The position numbers were made by a program, and so were the translations under genes. Below the pieces are notes generated by a model. It saw only the letters and a list, made by a program, of their open reading frames with translations. It did not search any database and was not told where the DNA came from. From contig JAHFAK010000093.1 in NCBI GenBank assembly GCA_023250585.1, forward strand, positions 1-6,968: DNA of 6,968 nt, written 5' to 3'. Of this stretch, positions 1-5,533 are shown one piece after another; the stretch's first letter is position 1, and every line of letters starts with the position of its first letter. Origin of the DNA: Deltaproteobacteria bacterium (GTDB lineage: Bacteria > Bdellovibrionota_F > JAHFAK01).

Positions 1-136
1 GATTCGCTGTATCAATCGCTCTAAATCCGGTTTCGAGTGCATGTTGTGTAAGATCTAGCGTTTTATCTTCTTTCCACGCAGTTCCATAAAAAAATCGCGG
101 GACTAATCGTTGGCTGATCGTAATAAATTTATCCAT
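1..136 (-). CDS. Aldo/keto reductase family oxidoreductase, N-terminal fragment (cut by window edge)
   Basis: This is a partial gene: the ATG is at 136-134 and 45 codons are readable before the window ends; the rest lies to the left. The fragment has the start of an AKR (beta/alpha)8 barrel. The stretch FFYGTAWKED (residues 15-24) matches the first strand and NADP-side loop of the family. GFRAIDTAN (37-45) matches the block carrying the first catalytic residue, Asp42 here, of the family's Asp-Tyr-Lys-His tetrad. The Tyr, Lys and His lie outside the window. Family members reduce aldehydes and ketones with NADPH in the cytoplasm; the substrate cannot be inferred. No Shine-Dalgarno precedes the ATG. 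The gene is divergent from the flavoprotein gene at 522. Family assignment is fairly safe from the motif order; the fragment is too short for subfamily or symbol. Confidence 0.8.
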   Translation of the reverse strand, partial: MDKFITISQRLVPRFFYGTAWKEDKTLDLTQHALETGFRAIDTAN

Positions 137-159
137 GTATGTATTCTTATCATCTTTAC

Positions 160-179
160 ATACTATACCACAATAGTAT
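160..179 (-). promoter_or_regulatory. Palindrome over a possible -10 box of the aldo/keto reductase gene
   Basis: A perfect 7-bp inverted repeat (ATACTAT, 6-nt spacer, ATAGTAT) lies 24-43 bases upstream of the reductase ATG. On the minus strand its downstream arm overlaps TATAGT (167-162), a 5/6 match to a -10 box that would give a leader of about 19 nt. No good -35 is visible at the right distance. A short palindrome over a -10 could be a repressor operator, but the AT-rich context makes chance plausible. Confidence 0.3.
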
Positions 180-481
180 TGTCGAGTAATGCCTACTCCC
201 TAACTCACCCCATTAACTGAGAAGGTGTGAAAAAATCAAGAGAGAGCTCCATTTTCTGAAAAAGAGCGATAGGAAACTGAAATATCCAATTCGACTGTCA
301 TTGCGAAAACCTGAAGGGTTTGAAGCAATCTCTTCTTACATATGCACGATTGTGGAGTTTATCCCGAACCTGCTTGAGATTGCTTCGTCGGACAAGAAAA
401 CGTGTCCTCCTCGCAATGACAGGTGAGGGATCACGTTCGAAATCTGATTCTTTCACACCTTCTGAGCCATTACATTGTCGA
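178..481. mobile_element. Putative non-autonomous palindromic (MITE-like) element with flanking direct repeats
   Basis: The 288-bp segment 186-473 has signs of a small inserted element without coding capacity. It is bounded by the identical 8-bp direct repeat ATTGTCGA (178-185 and 474-481), which could be a target-site duplication. Directly inside are inverted ends GTAATG (186-191) and CATTAC (468-473). Further in, a longer inverted pair lies at 220-237 and 446-463 (18 bp, one mismatch; core AGAAGGTGTGAAA). Innermost is the long palindrome at 295-422. No ORF or transposase is present, so any movement would need a transposase in trans. The nested symmetry is seen directly; insertion by transposition is inference. 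It may instead be two repeats nested by chance. It fills almost all of the gene-free stretch 137-521. Confidence 0.5.
295..422. repeat. Long interrupted palindrome, dispersed intergenic repeat type
   Basis: The arms pair in two blocks: CTGTCATTGCGA (295-306) with TCGCAATGACAG (411-422), and GAAGCAATCTC (322-332) with GAGATTGCTTC (376-386). Between the blocks the arms are unrelated, yet each forms its own small hairpin: AAACC/GGTTT (307-311, 317-321) on the left and GGACA/TGTCC (390-394, 403-407) on the right. The predicted fold is a long stem with two side hairpins and a terminal loop at 333-375. From memory, GTCATTGCGA and GAAGCAATCTC blocks are common in repeats of Rickettsia and other intracellular bacteria. 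There is no U-tract, so it is not a standard terminator. Confidence 0.8.
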
Positions 482-484
482 ATA

Positions 485-513
485 TTGACGGAGTGATAGG
501 GCTTCTGTATAAG
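485..513 (+). promoter_or_regulatory. Sigma-70-type promoter for the PNPOx-like gene
   Basis: TTGACG (485-490) matches the -35 consensus at 5/6. Exactly 17 bp later TATAAG (508-513) matches the -10 at 5/6. The usual start distance puts +1 at about 519-522, at or just before the ATG at 522, so the mRNA would be leaderless or nearly so. The -35 begins four bases after the right-hand direct repeat of the palindromic element, so the promoter is outside that element. A 5-bp hairpin (GGCTT/AAGCC, 500-515) overlaps the -10 and is probably incidental. Confidence 0.6.
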
Positions 514-521
514 CCAGATTA

Positions 522-1106
522 ATGAAAACTGATTGTGCTCCGCAGGAAATTGAGAAACTTATTATTGAATGGACTGAAGATAAAGATGATCCTTCGTATG
601 GTCAATTTGCGACAGCATCAAAGGGTGGTCATCCACATGTGAGGACGGTGCATTTTCGTTATAGTGAATTCTTTAATACGCTTGTCATTGCCTGTCATAC
701 CGAATCATCTAAATGGAAAGATCTTCTAAACAATCCTCAGATGAGTGGATGTCTTTTTTCACACAAACGTTTGGTTCAAATTCGCTGGGAATCAGATGTA
801 AGACTTATTTCCGGAGACACAACTAATATTCAAGAAAAAAAATTACTGACAATATTATGGCAGCAAATTCGACCTGATGTACGTCAGGCTTATTGGAATG
901 ACATGATAGTTTCAAAAAAATCACACAAACATACATCTACGAAACGTTGTCCTAGCTTTGGAGCGGTGATTATGTATCCATACCTGTGGGATATCTATAA
1001 ACTTGGAAAAGAATCATATCTTGATGGAATACGTTTCATCTATACACTTCATAAAAATGAATGGAAGAAAAAAAAGGCAAGCATTGTTAGTTCAAAATTT
1101 TTTTAA
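522..1106 (+). CDS. Pyridoxamine 5'-phosphate oxidase-like FMN-binding protein
   Basis: A 194-residue protein with the split-barrel flavin-binding fold of the PNPOx superfamily, closest by eye to the Alr4036-type branch. Visible blocks are RTVHFR (41-46, FMN phosphate-binding strand), TESSK (60-64), LLNNP (68-72), QIRW (86-89) and a helix around WQQIRPDVRQAYW (113-125) that resembles the family's W-x2-L-x3-R segment. The C-terminal FGAVIMYPYLWDIYKLG (146-162) fits the last strands. True PdxH enzymes end in an R-x2-R-L-x-P substrate-binding motif; here the matching place reads WKKKKASI (181-188), so vitamin B6 oxidase activity is doubtful. A Lys/His-rich insert (132-142) is unusual. The ATG at 522 is the only plausible start, since an in-frame stop sits at 510-512. 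There is no Shine-Dalgarno. Likely soluble and cytoplasmic; substrate unknown. Confidence 0.8.
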   Translation: MKTDCAPQEIEKLIIEWTEDKDDPSYGQFATASKGGHPHVRTVHFRYSEFFNTLVIACHTESSKWKDLLNNPQMSGCLFSHKRLVQIRWESDVRLISGDTTNIQEKKLLTILWQQIRPDVRQAYWNDMIVSKKSHKHTSTKRCPSFGAVIMYPYLWDIYKLGKESYLDGIRFIYTLHKNEWKKKKASIVSSKFF

Positions 1107-1121
1107 TAGGAATGCATTCAA

Positions 1122-1140
1122 CCGCTAACTGAGGCATTAC
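1122..1140 (-). repeat. Copy of a short dispersed motif (GTAATGCCTCAGTTA type)
   Basis: Read on the minus strand this is GTAATGCCTCAGTTAGCGG. It matches 2121-2139 at all but three positions and resembles the ends of the element at 186-473. It fills most of the 45-bp gap between two convergent genes (1107-1151), next to the perfect palindrome GAATGCATTC (1110-1119). No stem with a T-run is visible here, so I see no intrinsic terminator for either gene. Confidence 0.45.
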
Positions 1141-1151
1141 TACAATTTGTA

Positions 1152-2066
1152 TTAATCTTTTAATGCTTTTTCCTGATAATTCAGGCTCATATCATGAGTA
1201 TTAATCAGAGCCTGGATTCCTAAGGGTAGTATACGATTCCTCGCATTGGTATGGCCAACAGGAAAATTATAAAGAATGGGAAAAGCATAGTGTTTTGTTA
1301 TATTTTTTATGATGTCTATGAGTGGTAAACTATATTTAGTTGTGGCAATTGCATTTTTAAACTCACCAAAAATAAGACCGTTAAGTTCATCTAATTTTCC
1401 TGCCATTTGTAATTGAGTAAGCATTCGATCAATTCGGTACGGGGGCTCATCAACATCTTCTAAAACAAGAATAGCATTTTTTGTATTAATTTCATATGGC
1501 GTTCCCATGGTCGACATAACAAGCGCAAGATTTCCTCCAACTACTTTTCCCGATGCCTTGCCTTTTCTCAATACCGATGTTTGTTTATCTCCGAAAACAG
1601 GAAGAGGTTTATTGTCTATAAAAATATGTTTAAATTCTTTGAGAAATTGTCGCGTGGGTTTTTCAAATGAGCTCATAAGCATAGGCCCATGAAAGCTAGG
1701 AATTCCAAGACTTTGAAAATATATGTGGAGAAAGGTACTATCGCTAAAGCCAATGAGAATTTTAGGATTTTTTTTAATTAATTGAGAATCTAAAGAAGAA
1801 ATAATTTTTGCTGATCCAAAGCCTCCTCGAATACATAAAAGCGCTTTTACATTTGGATCAGTAATTCCATCCATAAAATCTTTTGCTCGAACTTCATCTT
1901 TACCAGCAAAATTTCCGTAGCGATTAAAAATCGATTGAGCATGTGTTACTTTAAATCCTAATTTCTCTAGATTTCGTTTAGCAATGATAAATCGGTCTTT
2001 ATGAAAAGTACTCGCAGGTGCAATGAGTTTAATGGTATCGCCACGATAGAGCTTTGTCGCTTTCAT
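1152..2066 (-). CDS. ldcA: LD-carboxypeptidase (peptidase family S66, LdcA-like)
   Basis: A 304-residue protein of normal family length. S66 serine peptidases cleave the terminal D-alanine from murein tetrapeptides in the cytoplasm during peptidoglycan recycling. The family blocks are all present: GDTIKLIAPAS (9-19) at the N-terminus, the RGGFGSAKIISSLD segment (80-93), GFSDST (106-111) with catalytic Ser108, LEDVDEPPYRIDRML (202-216) with Glu203, and GHTNARNRILPLG (271-283) with His272. The Ser-Glu-His triad is therefore complete. No signal peptide is seen, which fits a cytoplasmic enzyme. Some S66 relatives act on microcin C7 (MccF-like), but the compact length and motifs favour LdcA. The start sits nine codons before the conserved GDTI, as usual in the family, and no Shine-Dalgarno precedes it. 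The gene has its own promoter and is monocistronic here. Confidence 0.9.
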   Translation of the reverse strand: MKATKLYRGDTIKLIAPASTFHKDRFIIAKRNLEKLGFKVTHAQSIFNRYGNFAGKDEVRAKDFMDGITDPNVKALLCIRGGFGSAKIISSLDSQLIKKNPKILIGFSDSTFLHIYFQSLGIPSFHGPMLMSSFEKPTRQFLKEFKHIFIDNKPLPVFGDKQTSVLRKGKASGKVVGGNLALVMSTMGTPYEINTKNAILVLEDVDEPPYRIDRMLTQLQMAGKLDELNGLIFGEFKNAIATTKYSLPLIDIIKNITKHYAFPILYNFPVGHTNARNRILPLGIQALINTHDMSLNYQEKALKD

Positions 2067-2072
2067 ATAATC

Positions 2073-2101
2073 ATTGTAGCATATAAAGTACCAACAGACA
2101 A
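2073..2101 (-). promoter_or_regulatory. Promoter of the LD-carboxypeptidase gene
   Basis: On the minus strand TTGTCT (2101-2096, 4/6 to the -35 consensus) is followed after 17 bp by TACAAT (2078-2073, 5/6 to the -10), which is preceded by TGC, an extended -10 element. Only six bases separate the -10 from the ATG at 2066, so +1 falls on or beside the A of the start codon. This predicts a leaderless mRNA and explains the missing Shine-Dalgarno. Confidence 0.6.
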
Positions 2102-2120
2102 ATAAAGAAAGTATAGGTTA

Positions 2121-2140
2121 GTAATGCTTCAGTTAATGGG
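2121..2140 (+). repeat. Copy of a short dispersed motif (GTAATGCTTCAGTTAATGGG)
   Basis: This 20-base segment repeats, in opposite orientation, the motif at 1122-1140. It shares its TCAGTTAATGGG part with the minus strand at 208-221 and, with one change (TCAATTAATGGG), with 2261-2272. It lies just left of the palindromic repeat at 2153-2230. Confidence 0.45.
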
Positions 2141-2152
2141 AAAAATGAAGAT

Positions 2153-2230
2153 GGATCCCGTGGTCAAGCCACGGGATGACAAACGGGAAATACTCTCAAA
2201 TTGTCATCCCGCGGCTTGACCGCGGGATCC
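2153..2230. repeat. Twin-hairpin palindromic repeat with compensatory changes
   Basis: Two 28-base units are arranged as inverted copies, 2153-2180 and 2203-2230, with a 22-base AT-rich spacer. Each unit is itself a hairpin with a 9-bp stem and 5-nt loop: ATCCCGTGG/CCACGGGAT (2155-2163, 2169-2177) and ATCCCGCGG/CCGCGGGAT (2206-2214, 2220-2228). The units differ at two positions only, and those bases pair with each other in the stem, so both hairpins stay perfect. The GC-rich stems contrast with the AT-rich surroundings. Similar repeats are, from memory, common in intracellular bacteria. They could stop or stabilise transcripts from the operon that ends at 2285, but no U-tract follows. Confidence 0.85.
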
Positions 2231-2248
2231 AGTTCCATAGAGAAATTA

Positions 2249-2280
2249 CTTAATCTCTCCTCAATTAATGGGAGAGTAAG
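2249..2280 (-). terminator. Hairpin just after the M14 peptidase stop, possible transcript 3' end
   Basis: CTCTCC (2255-2260) pairs with GGAGAG (2271-2276), extended by CTTA/TAAG (2249-2252, 2277-2280) across a 2-nt bulge, around a 10-nt loop. It begins four bases after the stop codon of the last gene of the minus-strand unit. No proper U-run follows on the transcript, so termination is only a suggestion; transcript stabilisation is equally possible. Confidence 0.3.
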
Positions 2281-2284
2281 GGTA

Positions 2285-3505
2285 TTATCGTAGTAACCCA
2301 CAGCCACTTGACACGGTGACTGTGTCATTTTGAGCGTTTGTTCCCGATTGATTTTCAAGATATTTTTCATCGCACACTTCAATAAAATTTAGAAGCACGG
2401 GAAGCATTTCATTTGATATTTCTTTAATCAGAGCTGGATCAAGTTCAAAGCCATTACTCGCAGTATTCTCAGGAGGCAATTCAAAAGCGAGCGTTAATTT
2501 TTGGAAGTCTCCATAGAGATAATCCATTAAAGTTCCACCGCTTGAAAAATTTAAAAGTTTAGATGGTTGACCAACTTCATACACTCTGCCATTAACTTTT
2601 TTAATAAGCTTTTGCCACTCAAGCGCAAGATTATTAAAAACAACTTCATGGTCTGTTGAATCAATCGTATAAGCCCACGGATACAGTATAAATTGTGAAT
2701 AGCTGTGAAAATCAAGAAGACCGCCAAGACTTTGGCTACTAATCAAATCAACAAGAGATTTTGATTCAGGTTCAGATACAGCTGATGCACCACGATAGGT
2801 TTCAGAAGCAGTATTTGAGGAAGAGTTAGTTAAAAATTCAAAGTCGTAATTTCTATTTAAATCCACCCCAAAAGTTCCATCGAGATTATCCCGTCGATTT
2901 TTTCTCCAGAGTCGGTCGGTTGTCCGTGTATATTCAAGTCCATCTGGATTCATAATAGGAATGAGCCAAATAACCTTATTAAAAAATATGCTCTGAAGAT
3001 TTTCATCATCTTTATGGTCATAGAGATATTGAACAAACGAAAGAACGACTTCCATTCCAATCCACTCACGTGCATGTTGGAGACCAATGATATAGCAGTT
3101 TGTTGATACATTCTCATCTTTTGTTATTTTATATGCTGAAATATCTCTATTCTCAATTGATGTGCCAATTGATGCGACTGATGAAAAATTTGGAAAAACG
3201 AGTGAATTCAAGAGAGTTAGGCTTGATTCATTTGAGTGATAATCCGTAAGGTAATTAATTTTTTTATAAAACTTTTTTATATCGGGAATAACATTTTCAA
3301 AATAAATCCCGTGAGACAAAAAGTATTTTTGTTCAATTTCATTGGTAGCTATGTAGAAATAACGCGTATCTTCCTGGATAATATCAAAGCGGTAAGTTTC
3401 AAAGAGAGCAGTTTTTGATATTTTTATTACTGAACGTTTGGGCTCAGCATGAAGCCCTGCAAGAAAAAATAAAAAAAACAAAATACTGTATTTATTGAAT
3501 CGCAT
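2285..3505 (-). CDS. Secreted M14 zinc carboxypeptidase, proenzyme-like
   Basis: A 406-residue carboxypeptidase A/B-type metallopeptidase, which removes C-terminal residues from peptides. Residues 1-20 form a signal peptide (MRFNKY, hydrophobic core, cut near LHA/E) without lipobox Cys, so export to periplasm or beyond is expected. Residues about 25-85 resemble an M14 propeptide. The catalytic domain shows HARE (144-147; zinc ligands His144 and Glu147), RLWRKNRR (198-205), DLNRNYD (215-221; substrate carboxylate-binding Asn217-Arg218), DFHSYS (265-270; third zinc ligand His267, Tyr269), GGTLMDYLYG (323-332; Tyr331 equivalent to CPA Tyr248) and FELPP (341-345; general base Glu342). All key residues are present, so it should be active. 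A polar tail (about 385-406) follows the domain. The start overlaps the lnt end by 14 bases without a Shine-Dalgarno, suggesting coupled translation. Physiological substrate unknown. Confidence 0.9.
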   Translation of the reverse strand: MRFNKYSILFFLFFLAGLHAEPKRSVIKISKTALFETYRFDIIQEDTRYFYIATNEIEQKYFLSHGIYFENVIPDIKKFYKKINYLTDYHSNESSLTLLNSLVFPNFSSVASIGTSIENRDISAYKITKDENVSTNCYIIGLQHAREWIGMEVVLSFVQYLYDHKDDENLQSIFFNKVIWLIPIMNPDGLEYTRTTDRLWRKNRRDNLDGTFGVDLNRNYDFEFLTNSSSNTASETYRGASAVSEPESKSLVDLISSQSLGGLLDFHSYSQFILYPWAYTIDSTDHEVVFNNLALEWQKLIKKVNGRVYEVGQPSKLLNFSSGGTLMDYLYGDFQKLTLAFELPPENTASNGFELDPALIKEISNEMLPVLLNFIEVCDEKYLENQSGTNAQNDTVTVSSGCGLLR

Positions 3506-5060
3506 ATTTTCGTTTAATGATAAGGTATATAATCAAAGTAACAAAAACAAAACATTGTAACCAAAAGAACCAATCCCCATATCGTTCATATATAGTTTCT
3601 GTTTTTTGTAGCATTATCGAGCCATCAAGTGCTACTGCAGTAAAGGCTTCAGGCGCACTTTCAATTTTTCCATTTCGATTAATAAAGGCGCTGATTCCGG
3701 TATTTGTCGATCGTACAAGTGGCAAGCGCATTTCTACCGCTCGAAAAACTGCCATGCTCAAATGCTGATAAAGAGCAGAAGTCCTTTCAAACCAAGCATC
3801 ATTTGTAAGTTCGACGAGAAAATCAGCGCCATTTTTTTTAAATGCGCGGCCTATATCCGGGAATATTGATTCAAAGCAGATGAAGGTTCCAAATTTTTTG
3901 TCTCCAAGTGAGATAAGATTAAATCCTTCTCCCGATGAAAAAGCTCCGCTTTGAGCTACGAGTGTCCCTAATTCAAGATAAGCAGTTAATGGCACATACT
4001 CACCAAAAGGAACAAGATGAACTTTGCTGTAGCGTTCTATAATCATGAATTCAGGAGAAAAAAGCAGGGCTGAGTTATTAAGTTTTTCGTAATTAGATTT
4101 TTTATCTCGAGTTAGTGCACCTGCGAGAAGAGGGGTACTAAAAGATTTTTCAATGTGCATCCAATCTGGCATATGAGTTTCATCTGAAGCTAATGTCCAA
4201 GGAAGAGCAGTTTCAGGCCAGATAATTAAATCATAACGTTTTTTTTCAAGAGCTTTGTATGTAAGGTTTTTATGGATATTAATAATACGTCGCGCATCAG
4301 CTTCATCCCATTTTATATCTTGTGCAATATTTCCTTGTACAACGGCTATATCCAATTTTTGCCCTGTTATGGGGTGGGAAAGTTTTTGATAACCATAGAA
4401 ATAAAAGCTACAAACTATAATAAATGCTGCTACAAGATAACTTTTTTGGAAGCGATTAAGTTTTTGCTTCTGAATAAAGGAGATATCTATAAACATATAT
4501 AAGGTGCTGTTAATAAGAATAATTACAAAGACAATTCCGTAAATTCCCACGGCATCGAGTATTTGGATAAAGCCAAGATTTAAATACTGAGAGTAAGCAA
4601 TATTACACCAGGGAAAGCCTGTAATCACATAGGTTCGAGCGTACTCTAAAATTGTCCATACAAAAGGAGCAAAATAATAACAGGGAACATTCAGCTTTTT
4701 TTCGAGAGAGCGAATGGAATATGCAAAAACTCCAACATACAAAGCTACGTAAAAGCATAATAGAAGCATGAGAGAAAAACTTACGAGTAACGTCAACCCG
4801 CCGAAGTAATTCATTGCAATTGTGATCCAAAAAAGTGTGCCCGTATATAAAAACATTCCCATAATGATTCCGTAAGTAAAGCTTCTGCGTGGGCTTTGAT
4901 TCTTGATAACTCTAAAAAAGGGAAGAAGAAAAAAGAACGCAAAAAATTCAACAGCTACTGTATGAAATAATTCATGAGAAAAAAATGCGACGGGAAATGA
5001 AAGAATACCAAACAGGGCGGATAAGAAACAAAGAAAATAATTATTACGTAATAACTTCAT
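3492..5060 (-). CDS. lnt: Apolipoprotein N-acyltransferase
   Basis: Lnt transfers a third acyl chain from phospholipid to the N-terminal Cys of apolipoproteins in the inner membrane. This is a 522-residue protein with N-terminal membrane segments (about 7-223), a periplasmic nitrilase-like domain (about 236-475) and a C-terminal membrane helix (about 497-517). The triad is visible: Glu283 in WPETALPW, Lys346 in KVHLVPFGEYVPL and Cys395 in FICFES. The WxxEYAR-like segment (TILEYAR) and GFPW before the domain are also typical. I chose the ATG at 5060, giving MKLLRNNYF directly before the first helix; a TTG at 5087 would add nine residues and a 44-base overlap with ybeY. Neither start has a well-spaced Shine-Dalgarno; AAAGGA lies about 18 bases upstream of the ATG. 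The gene overlaps ybeY by 17 bases and M14 by 14. Confidence 0.93.
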   Translation of the reverse strand: MKLLRNNYFLCFLSALFGILSFPVAFFSHELFHTVAVEFFAFFFLLPFFRVIKNQSPRRSFTYGIIMGMFLYTGTLFWITIAMNYFGGLTLLVSFSLMLLLCFYVALYVGVFAYSIRSLEKKLNVPCYYFAPFVWTILEYARTYVITGFPWCNIAYSQYLNLGFIQILDAVGIYGIVFVIILINSTLYMFIDISFIQKQKLNRFQKSYLVAAFIIVCSFYFYGYQKLSHPITGQKLDIAVVQGNIAQDIKWDEADARRIINIHKNLTYKALEKKRYDLIIWPETALPWTLASDETHMPDWMHIEKSFSTPLLAGALTRDKKSNYEKLNNSALLFSPEFMIIERYSKVHLVPFGEYVPLTAYLELGTLVAQSGAFSSGEGFNLISLGDKKFGTFICFESIFPDIGRAFKKNGADFLVELTNDAWFERTSALYQHLSMAVFRAVEMRLPLVRSTNTGISAFINRNGKIESAPEAFTAVALDGSIMLQKTETIYERYGDWFFWLQCFVFVTLIIYLIIKRKYAIQ

Positions 5061-5478
5061 TGAAGAGTTTATTTTGAATCCTTTCAAGTTTTTTCAATTC
5101 ATCTTTTGTTTCGTGATTATAGCCAAGTAAATGTAAAATTCCATGAATTATTAAAAAGAGTAGTTCTTCTCGCAGTGTAAAATTATGAATTTTGCTGTTT
5201 GTATTTGCTTTTTCAACGGAGATAACAATATCTCCAAGCATAGGTGAGTTTAATTTTCCAAATTTTCCTTCTCTCATTGGAAACGACAGTACATCAGTGG
5301 CATAGTTACGGTGTCTATACTGGGAATTTAATTTTTTTATATATCGATTATTAGTAAAAAGAATAACGACTTCTGCTTTCGGTAATGAAAGAGAGGTAAG
5401 GATATATGTAGTCTTTTTTAGAATTTCTGATTGATTTATCCTGAATGTTTTTTGTCGATTGATAATGTTAATGAGCAT
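5044..5478 (-). CDS. ybeY: Endoribonuclease YbeY (rRNA maturation factor)
   Basis: YbeY is a single-domain zinc-dependent ribonuclease-like protein needed for 16S rRNA 3'-end maturation and 70S quality control. The 144-residue length is normal. The metal site H-x3-H-x5-H is present in the block HGILHLLGYNH (112-122; His112, His116, His122). Also conserved are LNSQYRHRNYATDVLSFP (50-67) and LGDIVIS (81-87), the strand before the catalytic helix. The usual GYDH reads GYNH, a mild change. It lies 55 bases after the 7TM-HD gene and overlaps lnt at its 3' end, consistent with one transcript. Pairing with a 7TM-HD phosphodiesterase is frequent in bacteria, and a nearby lnt is familiar from proteobacteria. 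The ATG at 5478 has no Shine-Dalgarno and sits two bases after a small palindrome. Confidence 0.95.
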   Translation of the reverse strand: MLINIINRQKTFRINQSEILKKTTYILTSLSLPKAEVVILFTNNRYIKKLNSQYRHRNYATDVLSFPMREGKFGKLNSPMLGDIVISVEKANTNSKIHNFTLREELLFLIIHGILHLLGYNHETKDELKKLERIQNKLFNEVIT

Positions 5479-5480
5479 AT

Positions 5481-5497
5481 GATATTGTCAGAATATC
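5481..5497 (-). promoter_or_regulatory. Short palindrome just upstream of the ybeY start
   Basis: GATATT and AATATC (6-bp arms, 5-nt spacer) end two bases before the ybeY ATG, where a ribosome binding site would lie. It could form a weak hairpin in the transcript or be a small operator. The AT-rich arms make chance quite likely. I see no good promoter in the 5479-5533 gap. Confidence 0.2.
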
Positions 5498-5533
5498 CAC
5501 TCTAATGCTTTGAGCCACATCTTAAAAGCGGGC

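Noticed and set aside
186-473. CRISPR array
   Set aside because: The repeats are inverted arms of one palindrome, not regularly spaced direct repeats with unique spacers, and no cas gene is nearby.
1086-1140. Intrinsic terminator between the convergent genes
   Set aside because: There is a T-run at 1100-1104 inside the end of the plus-strand gene and a GAATGCATTC palindrome at 1110-1119, but not in the stem-then-T-run order on either strand.
1507-1692. 61-codon plus-strand reading frame
   Set aside because: It lies inside the LD-carboxypeptidase gene on the opposite strand and has no recognisable motif or start signal.
2164-2382. 72-codon minus-strand reading frame across the repeat and the 3' end of the M14 gene
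   Set aside because: Its C-terminal part (MELDPAVKPRDD) is simply the translation of the palindromic repeat, a well-known source of false hypothetical proteins. The rest is the M14 gene read in another frame.
3236-4502. Plus-strand reading frames at 3236-3418, 3517-3768 and 4272-4502
   Set aside because: All are antisense shadows of the M14 peptidase and lnt genes, whose catalytic motifs are intact.
5085-5087. TTG at 5087 as the lnt start
   Set aside because: It adds nine polar residues, deepens the overlap with ybeY to 44 bases and has no Shine-Dalgarno. The ATG at 5060 gives a typical Lnt N-terminus. Not fully excluded.
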